DNA of 64,000 nucleotides from positions 164,859-228,858 of the forward strand of contig NZ_JAGGNV010000008.1 of assembly GCF_018614955.1 (NCBI RefSeq). The letters are read 5' to 3'. The translations under genes and the position numbers were made by a program. Of the stretch, positions 45,399 to 54,144 are shown one piece after another. Below the pieces are notes generated by a model. That model did no database searches. It was not told the origin of the DNA and saw only the letters and a program-made list of their open reading frames with translations. The stretch is from Variovorax paradoxus (GTDB taxonomy: Bacteria > Pseudomonadota > Gammaproteobacteria > Burkholderiales > Burkholderiaceae_C). Position 1 is the first letter of the stretch. Every line of letters starts with the position of its first letter.

Positions 45399-46012
45399 GG
45401 CGCGGTCTCCGGGCCGCGGGCCAAACCGGTGCCTATCATCGAATCGCGCGTCACCAGATCGGCCAGTGCTTCTTCGCTCCAGCCTTCGGTACCGGCGGGC
45501 CGTTGCGGGATCACGAGGTAGCGCACTTCGGCCGTCGAGTCCCACACGCGGATCGAGGTCGTGTCGGGCAGCTTCACGCCGAACTCGGCCAGCACGCCGC
45601 GCGGATCTTTCACCGCGCGCGAGCGGTAGGGTGCGCTCTTGTACCAGGTGGGCGGCAGGCCCAGCACCGGCCAAGGGTAGCAGCTGCACAGCGTGCAGAC
45701 CACCATGTGGTGCTGCGCATCGGTGTTGGCCACGGCCATCATGTGTTCGCCCTGGCGGCCGGCGTAGCCCAGCGAGGCGATCGCCGCGGTGGCGTCCTTC
45801 AGCAGCCAGTCGCGAAAGGCCGGGTCGGTCCAGGCCCGGGCGACGACGCGCGCACCATTGCGGGGACCGACCTTCGTCTGGTAGGTGTCGATGAGCGCGT
45901 CGAGCGCGGCCGGGTCGATGTAGCCCTTCTGCGTCAACACGGTTTCGAGCGCGCGCACGCGCAGATCCATTTCGCCGAGTTCGCTGTGGTCGTGGTCGTG
46001 GTCGTGTGCCAT
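45395..46012 (-). CDS. nthA: nitrile hydratase subunit alpha, cobalt type
   Basis: 205 residues. The metal claw reads [10 protein letters not shown] with Cys106, Cys109, Ser110 and Cys111. Thr107 in place of Ser marks the Co3+ form rather than Fe3+. [19 protein letters not shown] and [20 protein letters not shown] complete the family. It hydrates nitriles to amides in the cytoplasm. The His/Asp repeat at the N-terminus (HDHDHDH) may bind metal. No amidase, aldoxime dehydratase or cobalt permease gene adjoins, so the amide product must be used elsewhere. Confidence 0.96.
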   Translation of the reverse strand: MAHDHDHDHSELGEMDLRVRALETVLTQKGYIDPAALDALIDTYQTKVGPRNGARVVARAWTDPAFRDWLLKDATAAIASLGYAGRQGEHMMAVANTDAQHHMVVCTLCSCYPWPVLGLPPTWYKSAPYRSRAVKDPRGVLAEFGVKLPDTTSIRVWDSTAEVRYLVIPQRPAGTEGWSEEALADLVTRDSMIGTGLARGPETAP

Positions 46013-46097
46013 GCGTGCATGCTAGCGCGAAGGGCAAACCCTGAGGGGCGTTGTCGCGGCGGCCTTCCAGAATCGTCGCTCCACCGGAGACCCTTCC

Positions 46098-47084
46098 ATG
46101 CCGCAAGCCTCTTTGTCCCGCCGCGCCTTCAACCTGTGGTCCGCTGCGGCCGCGGCCTCGGTCGCCGCACCTTCCTTCGCGCAGGCCACCTGGCCGAACA
46201 AGCCGATTCGCATCATCGTGCCGTACACGCCCGGCGGTTTCACCGACCAGATGGCACGGCTGGTGCAGCCGGGTCTTTCGGCACGGCTGGGCCAGCCCGT
46301 GCTGATCGAGAACAAGCCCGGCGCCAACAGCCTGATCGGCGTCGATGCGATCGCGAAAGCGCCGCCCGACGGCAGCACCTTCGGCGTCGTCATCGCGGCC
46401 TACGCGGCCAACACCACGCTCTATCCGAAGCTGCCCTACGACCCGAAGAAGGACCTCACCGGCGTCTCGCTGATGGGCATCTCGCCGCTGCTCGCGGCGG
46501 TCAACAACGACGCGCCCTTCAAGACCGCGAAGGAGCTGATCGACTATGCGCGCGCGAACCCCGGCAAGGTGAGCTTCGGCTCCTCGGGCAATGGCTCGGC
46601 CGCGCACCTGACCAGCGAGCTGTGGAAATCGCTGACCAAGACCTACATGATCCACATCCCATATCGCGGCGCGGTGCCGGCGCTGACCGACCTGATGGGC
46701 GGGCAGATCCAGCTCTTCTTCGATGCGCCGACCGGGCTCATCAACCAGGGCAAGGCCGGCAAGGTGCGGCTGATCGGCGTGGCCAGCGAGCGCCGCCTGC
46801 CCGCGGTGCCGGACGTGCCCACCTTCATCGAACAAGGCTTCGCGGGCTTCACCGGCAGCACCTGGGCCGGCATGCTGGCGCCGGCGGGCACGCCGCGCGA
46901 GATCGTCAAGCGCATGTCGGACGAGGTGGCGCGGATCGTCAAGAGCGACGAGACCCGCGCCAAGCTCGATGCGATGGGCACTTTTCCGGCCGGCAGCACG
47001 CCCGAGGAGTTCGATGCCTTCATCAACGCGGAGACGGCCAAGTGGGCCCGCGTGATCAAGACGGCGGGCGTGAAGGCGGACTAG
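46098..47084 (+). CDS. Bug-type tripartite tricarboxylate transporter binding protein (TctC family), orphan
   Basis: 328 residues. A signal peptide with a twin Arg near the start (LSRRAFNLWSAAAAASVAAP, cleaved near FAQA) precedes the Bug pattern: KPIRIIVPYTPGGFTDQMAR, VIENKPGANSLIGVDAIAKA, PGKVSFGSSGNGSAAHLTSE. It binds a small carboxylate or amide in the periplasm. No TctA/TctB permease gene is near, as is usual for the many orphan Bug proteins of Burkholderiales. It diverges from the nitrile hydratase operon across 85 bases and could bind a related compound; that link is inference. Confidence 0.93.
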   Translation: MPQASLSRRAFNLWSAAAAASVAAPSFAQATWPNKPIRIIVPYTPGGFTDQMARLVQPGLSARLGQPVLIENKPGANSLIGVDAIAKAPPDGSTFGVVIAAYAANTTLYPKLPYDPKKDLTGVSLMGISPLLAAVNNDAPFKTAKELIDYARANPGKVSFGSSGNGSAAHLTSELWKSLTKTYMIHIPYRGAVPALTDLMGGQIQLFFDAPTGLINQGKAGKVRLIGVASERRLPAVPDVPTFIEQGFAGFTGSTWAGMLAPAGTPREIVKRMSDEVARIVKSDETRAKLDAMGTFPAGSTPEEFDAFINAETAKWARVIKTAGVKAD

Positions 47085-47093
47085 GGCCAGGCC

Positions 47094-47963
47094 CTAGGCC
47101 CAGCCGGCGACGGCCGTTGCTACCGAGGCCAGCGTCGCATTGCGCGCGGCGGGCGCGGCGGCGGTCTCCGTGAGATAGACCGACAGCAGGATTGGCGCAC
47201 GCCCCGGCGGCCGCAGGATGGCGATGTCGTTGGTCGTGCCGTTCTGGCCCGAGCCCGTCCTGTCGCCCACCTTCCAGTCCGCCGGAAGCCCCGCGCGGAT
47301 GCGCTCGTCTCCGGTCTTGTTGCCGTCCAGCCATTGCAGCAACTGCGCACGCGAAGGCTGCGTGAGGATGTCGCCCAAGAGAATCTTTTGCATGCTGCGG
47401 CTCATCGCGGCCGGCGTGGTGGTGTCGCGCAAATCGCCGGGCCGGGCCTCGTTGAGCGCCGTTTCGAAGCGGTCGAGCCGCGTTCTCGGATCGCCGATCG
47501 AGCGCATGAAGGCGGTCAGGCCCTTCGGTCCGCCGAAGCTGTGGAGCAGCAGGTTGGCGGCCGTGTTGTCGCTCAGGGTGAGCGTCGCTTCGCACAGCTG
47601 CGCGACTGTCATGCCGGTGCCGTCGGCGTGTTTTTCCGTCACCGGCGAATGGGTGACCAGGTCGCGCGGGCCGTAGACGACGCGACGTTCCAGCCTTTCC
47701 TTGCGCTGGTCCACGCGCGCCAGCACGAAGGCGGCGGCCAGGAACTTGAAGGTGCTGCACAGCGGGAAGCGTTCGTCCTCGCGGTGCCCGGCGCGCCGGC
47801 CGGTGCCGGTGTCGAGCACGCCGACGCCGAGCCGGCCGCCGCTGGCATTCTCGATGTCTGCCAGCTGCTTCGAAAGGTCGCTGGCCCCTTCGGCCTGGAT
47901 GCCGAAGGATGTGGCAGCCAGCGAGACGAAAAGGGTGCTTGTGAATTGCCGTCGATGAATCAT
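47094..47963 (-). CDS. class A serine beta-lactamase
   Basis: 289 residues, full length. Ser70-Thr-Phe-Lys73, Ser131-Asp-Asn133, Glu167 in ETALN and Arg235-Thr-Gly237 are the four class A elements (numbered on this protein). The KTG box is RTG, as in CARB/PSE carbenicillinases. Cys69 precedes the active Ser, but its usual KPC-type disulfide partner (position 238) is Gly. HRRQFTSTLF suggests Tat export. It hydrolyses beta-lactams in the periplasm. AGGAG lies 8 bases upstream of the start. The divergent LysR gene is probably its AmpR-like regulator. Confidence 0.93.
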   Translation of the reverse strand: MIHRRQFTSTLFVSLAATSFGIQAEGASDLSKQLADIENASGGRLGVGVLDTGTGRRAGHREDERFPLCSTFKFLAAAFVLARVDQRKERLERRVVYGPRDLVTHSPVTEKHADGTGMTVAQLCEATLTLSDNTAANLLLHSFGGPKGLTAFMRSIGDPRTRLDRFETALNEARPGDLRDTTTPAAMSRSMQKILLGDILTQPSRAQLLQWLDGNKTGDERIRAGLPADWKVGDRTGSGQNGTTNDIAILRPPGRAPILLSVYLTETAAAPAARNATLASVATAVAGWA

Positions 47964-48049
47964 GAGTTGCTCCTGAAAGCGAGCGACTTTCGGCCATCCG
48001 CGGCGGCGGCACAAACGATAGTATTTGCTGTCTCGCACAAGAAAATCTT
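47964..48049. promoter_or_regulatory. bla-ampR-type divergent control region
   Basis: 86 bases separate the divergent beta-lactamase and LysR start codons. GATAG-N6-CTGTC near 48014-48029 is an imperfect dyad within an A/T-richer stretch, placed where an AmpR operator is expected. Ribosome-binding sites: AGGAG on the minus strand for bla, none strong for the LysR gene. Binding is inference. Confidence 0.4.
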
Positions 48050-48943
48050 ATGGCGCGTACCCATCTTCCACTCAACGCACTGCGCGCCTTCGAATCCTCC
48101 GCGCGCCACCTGAGCTTCACGCTCGCCGCCGCCGAGCTGAACGTGACGCAGGCGGCGGTCAGCCAGCAGGTCCGCGGCCTCGAGGCGCGGCTCGGCGCGC
48201 CGCTGTTCCGGCGCCTGCCGCGCGGGCTCGCGCTCAGCGACGAAGGCCATGCGCTGCTGCCGGTGCTGGCCGATGCCTTCGGGCGCATGGAGGCCGTCGT
48301 CCAGCAGTTCGACAACGGCCATTTCTTCGAAGTGCTGACGGTGGGCGTGGTGGGCACCTTCGCTGTGGGGTGGCTGCTGCCGCGGCTGCGCCTGTTCCAG
48401 CAGAGCTGTCCCTTCATCGACCTGCGCCTGATGACGCACAACAACGTGGTCGACCTGGCCGGCGAGGGACTCGATTTCGCGATCCGCTTCGGCGATGGCA
48501 CCTGGCAGGGTCTGCAGTCCGAGCATCTGCTGGCGGCGCCGCTCGCGGTGCTGTGCACGCCGGCGATCGCGACGCGCATCGCGCGGCCGCAGGACCTGGC
48601 GCACGAAACGCTGCTGCGCTCCTACCGGCCCGACGACTGGCCCGGCTGGTTCGCCGCGGCCGGCGTGGCCTGCCCGGCGATCCGCGGGCCGGTGTTCGAC
48701 TCGTCGCGGCTCATGGTCGAGGCGGCGATGCAGGGCGCCGGCATCGCGCTCGCCCCCGCCTCAATGTTCGAGCGCGAGCTGGGCGAGGGCCGGCTGGTGC
48801 GGCCGCTCGCGACCGAGGTGATGACGGGGAGCTACTGGCTCACGCGGCTCAGGTCGCGCGCACCGAGCCCGGCCATGGAAGTCTTTAGCACCTGGCTTCT
48901 CGCGCAGACGGGCTACATCGACCCTTCGAGCATCTCGCGGTAG
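48050..48943 (+). CDS. LysR-family regulator, AmpR/GcvA-like
   Basis: 297 residues. LPLNALRAFESSARHLSFTL, then AAELNVTQAAVSQQVRGLEA is the AmpR/GcvA helix-turn-helix, and GVVGTFAVGWLLPRLRLFQQ begins the effector domain, as in AmpR where muropeptides bind. DLAGEGLDFAIRFGDGTWQG is conserved in the group. It lies divergent to the class A beta-lactamase, the standard ampR-bla layout, so induction of bla by cell-wall fragments is likely. The last 31 bases overlap the convergent alcohol dehydrogenase gene. Confidence 0.92.
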   Translation: MARTHLPLNALRAFESSARHLSFTLAAAELNVTQAAVSQQVRGLEARLGAPLFRRLPRGLALSDEGHALLPVLADAFGRMEAVVQQFDNGHFFEVLTVGVVGTFAVGWLLPRLRLFQQSCPFIDLRLMTHNNVVDLAGEGLDFAIRFGDGTWQGLQSEHLLAAPLAVLCTPAIATRIARPQDLAHETLLRSYRPDDWPGWFAAAGVACPAIRGPVFDSSRLMVEAAMQGAGIALAPASMFERELGEGRLVRPLATEVMTGSYWLTRLRSRAPSPAMEVFSTWLLAQTGYIDPSSISR

Positions 48944-50049
48944 TCCTCGCGCGTCGCGAGCCGCGGATTGGTCTTGTGGCAGTGGTCGGCCAAGGCGCCG
49001 TCGATCACCTGCTCGAAGATTGCAGGCGTGACGCCGACCTCGGCCAGCCCCTTGGGCAGTCCGAGGCGCGCGTTCATGTCGCGGATCGCGACGCCGAGAT
49101 CGCCGGCCGAATCGAGGTTCATGGCCTGCGCCATGCGCTGCAGGCGCTGCTCCTTCTGCACCGATTCGGCGCCCGCGTTGAAGCGGATCACGGCCGGCAG
49201 GAAGAGGGCGTTGAGCGTGCCGTGGTGCAGGCGCGGATCGATGCCGCCCAGGCTGTGGCTCAGCGAATGCACGCAGCCCAGCCCCTTCTGAAAGGCCAGC
49301 GCGCCCTGCATCGATGCGCTCATCATGTTGAGGCGCGCCTCGCGGTCGCTGCCGTCCTTGGTGGCGCGCTCGATGTAGCCCCAGGCGCGCTGCAGTCCGT
49401 CGAGGCCGATGCCGTCGGCCGGCGGATTGAAGGCGGCCGACATGAAGGTCTCCATGCAGTGCGCGATGGCGTCCATGCCGGTGGCGGCGGTGAGCTTCGG
49501 CGGCAGCCCCAGCGTGAGCTCGGGATCGCAGATCGCGGCCTTGGGCATCAGCGACCAGCTATGGAAGCCGAGCTTGCGGTGGTCGTCCACAATCACGATC
49601 GCGCCGCGCGCCACCTCGCTGCCGGTGCCGCTGGTGGTGGGCACCGCGATGATCGGCGCCACGCGCTCGGTGATCTTCGGCGAGCCGCCTTCGATGGTGG
49701 CGTAGGTCTTGAGCGGCCCCTCGTGCGTGGCCGCGATCGCGACGCCCTTGGCACAGTCGATGGCCGAGCCGCCGCCGACGGCGATCAGGCCGTCGCAGCG
49801 TCCCTCGCGGTACATCGCGGCGGCGGCGCGCACGGCGGCTTCGGTGGGGTTGGACGGGGTTTGGTCGAACACCGCCACCGGCAGCTCGCCGAGCGCATCG
49901 AGCGCTTTCTGCAGCACGCCGGCCGCGCGCACGCCGGCGTCGGTGACGACCAGGGGACGCGTGATGCCGATGCGCGCGCACTCGCCGCCCAGCAGCTTGA
50001 CGGCGCCGAATTCGAACTGGATCTGGGTGAGGTACTGGATGAGGGCCAT
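48913..50049 (-). CDS. iron-containing alcohol dehydrogenase (group III)
   Basis: 378 residues. NAD-site GLIAVGGGSAIDCAKGVAI, PTTSGTGSEVARGAIV, and metal-binding Asp/His residues in TGMDAIAHCMETF, GCVHSLSHSLGG and RLHHGTLNALFLPAV define the family. It oxidises alcohols or reduces aldehydes with NAD(H) and Fe2+ (or Zn2+). The C-terminus ends in REDYREMLEGSM, coded antiparallel to the LysR C-terminus in a 31-base convergent overlap. It diverges from the HSL-type hydrolase gene over 57 bases. Confidence 0.94.
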   Translation of the reverse strand: MALIQYLTQIQFEFGAVKLLGGECARIGITRPLVVTDAGVRAAGVLQKALDALGELPVAVFDQTPSNPTEAAVRAAAAMYREGRCDGLIAVGGGSAIDCAKGVAIAATHEGPLKTYATIEGGSPKITERVAPIIAVPTTSGTGSEVARGAIVIVDDHRKLGFHSWSLMPKAAICDPELTLGLPPKLTAATGMDAIAHCMETFMSAAFNPPADGIGLDGLQRAWGYIERATKDGSDREARLNMMSASMQGALAFQKGLGCVHSLSHSLGGIDPRLHHGTLNALFLPAVIRFNAGAESVQKEQRLQRMAQAMNLDSAGDLGVAIRDMNARLGLPKGLAEVGVTPAIFEQVIDGALADHCHKTNPRLATREDYREMLEGSM

Positions 50050-50106
50050 GGGTGTGAACGGTACGATGCGGGCCTTCCAATTTAACAAGTGCCGCCTCTC
50101 TTGCCC

Positions 50107-51057
50107 ATGAGCCAAACCCTTGCGCCAGCGCTGACTCCCAAGATGGCCGGCGTGGTTGACCGGATGGCGCGTGCCCATCAGGCGCCGTTCTACACCTTGA
50201 CGCCCGTGGAGGCCCGGGCTGCCTACGAGAAGGGCGCCGGCGTGCTCGAGGTGCCCAAGCCGCAACTCGAACGCATCGAGGACTTCACGCTGCCCGCGCG
50301 CGACGGCCATGCGCTGCCGGCGCGGCTCTATGCGCCCTCGCGCGAGCGGTTGCCGCTGCTGCTGTTCTTCCACGGCGGCGGCTTCACGGTCGGCAGCGTC
50401 GCGACCCACGATACGCTGTGCCGCGTGCTGAGCCAGAAGAGCGGCTGCGCGGTGATCTCGCTCGACTACCGGCTGGCGCCCGCGCACAAGTTCCCGACGG
50501 CGTCGAACGACGCCTGGGACGCGCTGCAGTTCATCGCGAAGCAGGCCGGCGAACTGGGCCTCGACGGCACGCGCATCGCGGTCGGCGGCGACAGCGCCGG
50601 CGGCACGCTGGCCGCGGTATGCGCCATCCTCGCGCGCGACGCCGGATTGCCGCTCGCCTTGCAGATGCTTTTCTATCCGGGCACGACTTCGCACCAGGAC
50701 ACGGCTTCGCACCAGCGCTTCGCGGCCGGCCCGCTGCTCGACGAGCCGCTCATCACCTGGTTCTTCTCCCAGTACCTCAACACGCAGGCCGAGCGCGAGG
50801 ACTGGCGCTTCGCACCGCTCAACGCTGAAGACGTCGACGGCGTCGCACCGGCCTGGATCGGCCTGGCCGAAAGCGACCCCGTGGTCGACGAGGGCATCGC
50901 GTATGCCGACAAGCTGCGTGCAGCGGGCGTTGCGGTCGAGCTGGAGATCTATCGCGGCGTGATCCACGAATTCGTCAAAATGGGCCGCGCCATCCCCGAG
51001 GCGCTGCAGGCGCACGCCGACGCGGCCGGCGCATTGAAGGAAGCATTGCAACCATGA
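50107..51057 (+). CDS. alpha/beta hydrolase, HSL/bacterial esterase type
   Basis: 316 residues. The oxyanion motif FFHGGGFTVGS and the nucleophile elbow VGGDSAGGTLAA (Ser163) define family IV esterases; the acid lies in AESDPVVDEG and the His in GVIHEF. It hydrolyses short-chain carboxyl esters in the cytoplasm. The stop overlaps the start of the thioesterase-GNAT gene (ATGA at 51054), so the two are coupled. Confidence 0.93.
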   Translation: MSQTLAPALTPKMAGVVDRMARAHQAPFYTLTPVEARAAYEKGAGVLEVPKPQLERIEDFTLPARDGHALPARLYAPSRERLPLLLFFHGGGFTVGSVATHDTLCRVLSQKSGCAVISLDYRLAPAHKFPTASNDAWDALQFIAKQAGELGLDGTRIAVGGDSAGGTLAAVCAILARDAGLPLALQMLFYPGTTSHQDTASHQRFAAGPLLDEPLITWFFSQYLNTQAEREDWRFAPLNAEDVDGVAPAWIGLAESDPVVDEGIAYADKLRAAGVAVELEIYRGVIHEFVKMGRAIPEALQAHADAAGALKEALQP

Positions 51058-51929
51058 CAACAGAGACACAGCACAAGAAGGCCGACTTCCGCTTTTTCCA
51101 CCGCCTGCGCGTGCGCTGGGCCGAAGTCGACATGCAGAAGATCGTCTTCAACGCGCACTACCTGATGTACTTCGACACCGCCATCGCCGACTACTGGCGG
51201 GCGCTGGCCTTGCCTTACGAGGAGGCGATGCACGCGCTCGGCGGCGACCTGTACGTGCGCAAGGCCACCATCGAATTCAACGCCTCGGCGCGCGTGGACG
51301 ACATGCTCGACGTCGCGATGAAGTGCGTGCGCGTGGGCAATTCGTCGATCGTGTTCCACGGCGGGCTGTTCCGCGGCGAGGAGCTGCTGGTGAGCTGCGA
51401 GCTGGTGTACGTGTTCGCCGATCCGGCCACGCAGACCTCCAAGCCGGTACCGCCGCTGCTGCGCGAAATTTTTACCGCCTACGAGGCCGGCGAAACCATG
51501 CGCGAAGTCGCGACCGGCAGCTGGGCGCAGCTGGGCGAGGGCGCCGGCGCAGTGCGCCGCAGCGTCTTCATCGAGGAGCAGCGCATCCCCAAGGAACTCG
51601 AGTGGGACGAACACGACGAGACCGCCGTGCATGCCGTGGCGCGCAACCGGCTCGGCCAGGTGATTGCGACCGGGCGGCTGATCGCGGACGCCGATGGCCT
51701 GAGCCGCATCGGCCGCATGGCCGTGCACCGCACGCTGCGCAGCGGCGGCCACGGCGCGGCGGTGTTGCGCGCGCTCGAAGCCGCAGCCAAGGGGCGCGGC
51801 GACCGCGAGGTGGCGCTGCATGCGCAGCGCAGCGCCGAAGCCTTCTACACGCGCCTCGGCTACCTGCCGCACGGCGAGCCCTTCGAGGAAGCGGGCATCG
51901 CGCACATCGAGATGCGGCGAGCGCTGTAG
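51054..51929 (+). CDS. fusion of YbgC/FadM-type acyl-CoA thioesterase and GNAT acetyltransferase
   Basis: 291 residues. Residues 1-135 are a 4HBT hotdog thioesterase: RVRWAEVDMQKIVFNAHYLM, then YFDTAIADYWRALALPYEEA with the catalytic Asp in EVDMQ. Residues about 150-291 are an ElaA/GNAT domain: RRSVFIEEQRIPKELEWDEH, ATGRLIADADGLSRIGRMAV and RSGGHGAAVLRALEAAA with the acetyl-CoA pyrophosphate loop. The join falls near residue 140 (REIFTAYEAGETM). Both halves use acyl-CoA, so one chain could release acyl groups and acylate a substrate. No internal stop or frameshift is seen. Confidence 0.9.
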   Translation: MTTETQHKKADFRFFHRLRVRWAEVDMQKIVFNAHYLMYFDTAIADYWRALALPYEEAMHALGGDLYVRKATIEFNASARVDDMLDVAMKCVRVGNSSIVFHGGLFRGEELLVSCELVYVFADPATQTSKPVPPLLREIFTAYEAGETMREVATGSWAQLGEGAGAVRRSVFIEEQRIPKELEWDEHDETAVHAVARNRLGQVIATGRLIADADGLSRIGRMAVHRTLRSGGHGAAVLRALEAAAKGRGDREVALHAQRSAEAFYTRLGYLPHGEPFEEAGIAHIEMRRAL

Positions 51930-52017
51930 CCGCGTCCGGCGTTCGCCGGGAATACCCCATGGCATGCCGGTGACCGCCGGCCCATATTGGCTGGCTCCGA
52001 AGCTTCAAGGACTCAGC

Positions 52018-52746
52018 ATGGCCAACTTCGTTCTGGTTCACGGTGCCTGGCACGGCGGCTGGTGTTATCGCGAGACGGCGCAGGCCTTGCGCGCAGCCGG
52101 GCACACGGTGTTCACACCCACCCACACCGGCGTCGGCGAGCGCTTTCACCAGTCGGCGGAAAACGTCACGCTCGAAACGCACATCCGCGACGTCTGCGGC
52201 TGCATCGAATGGGAAGAGCTGCAGGACGTGATCCTGGTCGGCCACTCTTACGGCGGCTTGGTCATCACCGGCGTGGCCGACCGCATGAGCGACAAGGTGC
52301 GTTCGCTGGTCTACCTCGATGCCTTCGTGCCGGAGAACGGCGACTCGCTCAACGGCCTGCTGTCGAAGGCGCTGGCGCCCGAAGTCGCTGCGCAATTCCT
52401 GAGCGCTTTTCGCGGTACGGCCCTGTCCGGCAACAGCGGGCTGATGCAGCCGATTCCGGCCGAAGTGTTCAACGTCCTGCAGGCCAACCGCGCCCGCGTC
52501 GACCGCCTGTGCCGGCCGCAGGCGCTGGCGACCTTCGAGATGCCGCTGCTGCTCACCGGCGCCGCGGACACGATCGCTAGCCGCCTCTACATCCTGGCCG
52601 ACAGCTGGGATCCGAGTCCGTTCCGCTACTTCGCGGCCAAGGTCGAGGGCGCGGCCGGCTGGCGTGTCCTGAAGATGCAGTGCAGCCACGACGTGATGGT
52701 CGACATGCCGACTGAACTCGCCGCGGAGCTGCTGAAACTGGCTTGA
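52018..52746 (+). CDS. alpha/beta hydrolase, salicylate-esterase/EstC type
   Basis: 242 residues. FVLVHGAWHGGWCYRETAQA, then GHTVFTPTHTGVGER form the N-terminal core, GHSYGGLVITGVA gives nucleophile Ser77, and CSHDVMVDMPTELA the catalytic His. The group resembles plant methyl-salicylate esterases and bacterial EstC. It hydrolyses small esters in the cytoplasm; the substrate is unknown. It is preceded by an 88-base gap and followed by a kinase gene after 36 bases. Confidence 0.9.
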   Translation: MANFVLVHGAWHGGWCYRETAQALRAAGHTVFTPTHTGVGERFHQSAENVTLETHIRDVCGCIEWEELQDVILVGHSYGGLVITGVADRMSDKVRSLVYLDAFVPENGDSLNGLLSKALAPEVAAQFLSAFRGTALSGNSGLMQPIPAEVFNVLQANRARVDRLCRPQALATFEMPLLLTGAADTIASRLYILADSWDPSPFRYFAAKVEGAAGWRVLKMQCSHDVMVDMPTELAAELLKLA

Positions 52747-52782
52747 AAGCGCGCGCGACAGGGGTGGTAGTCTTGCCGCCCC

Positions 52783-54144
52783 ATGAATCTCCGCACCAAG
52801 ATCGTTGCGCTCGCCGTCGCGCCGCTTTTGATCGCGCTGGTGCTGGTGGCGCTCGCAGTGCGTCACCAGGAGCGCGACCTGGCACAGCGCGAACGCGCCC
52901 TGATCGAGCAGACCTACATGGCACAGCGGCGCAGCGAACTGCGCAGCTATGTCGAACTGGCCGTCAGCACCGTGCGGCCGCTGTACGACGCCGGACTGGA
53001 CGACGAGGCGACGCGCACCGAGGCCCTGCGCCGGCTCGCCGCGCTCGATTACGGCGACGACGGCTACTTCTTCGTCTACGACCTGCAGGGGCGCTCGCTC
53101 ATGCACTCGCGCCAGCCCGACCTGGTCGGCCGGAACCTCTGGGAGCTGCGCGATTCGCAGGGGCGCTTCACGATCCAGGACCTGCTCGCGCGGGCGCGTG
53201 AAGGCGGCGGCTACGTCGAGTACCAGTGGCGCAAGCCCTCGAGCGCGCTGACCGCGCCCAAGCTCGGCTACGTGACCGCGCTGCCGCGCTGGAACTGGAT
53301 GGTGGGCACCGGCCTGTACCTCGACGACATCGAGGCGACGATGCAGACGCTGGACCGGCAGGTGAGCCTCAATGTGACCACCACCATGCTGTGGATCGCC
53401 GGCATCGCCGCGTTGTGCCTGGGCGTGGTGAGCGCCACCGGCCTGCTGCTGAACCTGAGCGAGCACCGCGTCGCCGAAGCCAAGCTGCGGCTCCTGGCGC
53501 GCCAGGTCGTGCAGTCGCAGGAAGAAGAGCGCGGCCATCTCGCGCGCGAGCTGCACGACGGCACCAGCCAGACGCTGGTGTCGGCCAAGCTCCTGATCGA
53601 ATCGGCCGTCGATGCGCTGGAGCGTGCGCAGCAGAACGCGCCGCCGGCGCTCGGCAAGGCCTTGCAGCGGCTCAACGAGTCGCTCGCCGAAGTGCGGCGC
53701 ATCTCGCATCGGCTGCGGCCGGCCTTGCTCGACACGCTGGGCCTGCCGGCCGCGCTCGAGCGGCTTGCGGCCGAGTTCGGCGAGGAGGGCGCAGTCGATG
53801 CTGCGGTCGCCGTCGAGGGCTTGCCGCGCGAGCTGCCGGAGGAAGTCAAGACCGCGTTGTTCCGTGTGACGCAGGAAGCCTTGACCAATGTGCGCAAGCA
53901 TGCGCAGGCGCGGCAGGTACGCATCGCGCTGGATTTTGCGGACGATCGCGTGCGGCTGGAAGTCGGGGACGACGGCACCGGCTTCGACGTGGCGGCCATG
54001 CAGCTGGACCCGAAGCGCGGCATCGGGCTGCGCAACATGCGCGAGCGCGTGGCCTCGGTCGGCGGTACCTTGCACGTGCGCTCCGGCAGCGGCGGAACCT
54101 CCATCGCGGCCGATGTGCCGGCGCACAGCCTGGAGGCCGCATGA
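52783..54144 (+). CDS. sensor histidine kinase with periplasmic Cache domain, NarX/UhpB (HisKA_3) type
   Basis: 453 residues. TM1 (KIVALAVAPLLIALVLVALA, residues about 6-25) and TM2 (TTTMLWIAGIAALCLGVVSA, about 200-220) enclose a single Cache sensor (DDGYFFVYDLQGRSLMHSRQ, WNWMVGTGLYLDDIE). The HisKA_3 box ARELHDGTSQTLV holds His258, and the ATPase domain ends KRGIGLRNMRERVASVGG. Cache domains of this type bind small carboxylates. It overlaps the regulator gene by 4 bases. The nearby cstA gene makes pyruvate or a peptide a plausible ligand, which is inference. Confidence 0.93.
   Translation: MNLRTKIVALAVAPLLIALVLVALAVRHQERDLAQRERALIEQTYMAQRRSELRSYVELAVSTVRPLYDAGLDDEATRTEALRRLAALDYGDDGYFFVYDLQGRSLMHSRQPDLVGRNLWELRDSQGRFTIQDLLARAREGGGYVEYQWRKPSSALTAPKLGYVTALPRWNWMVGTGLYLDDIEATMQTLDRQVSLNVTTTMLWIAGIAALCLGVVSATGLLLNLSEHRVAEAKLRLLARQVVQSQEEERGHLARELHDGTSQTLVSAKLLIESAVDALERAQQNAPPALGKALQRLNESLAEVRRISHRLRPALLDTLGLPAALERLAAEFGEEGAVDAAVAVEGLPRELPEEVKTALFRVTQEALTNVRKHAQARQVRIALDFADDRVRLEVGDDGTGFDVAAMQLDPKRGIGLRNMRERVASVGGTLHVRSGSGGTSIAADVPAHSLEAA

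Noticed and set aside
47964..48049. A canonical sigma-70 promoter for the beta-lactamase
   Set aside because: TTGTGC and TATCGT are present on the minus strand, but only 14 bases apart, too short for a standard promoter.
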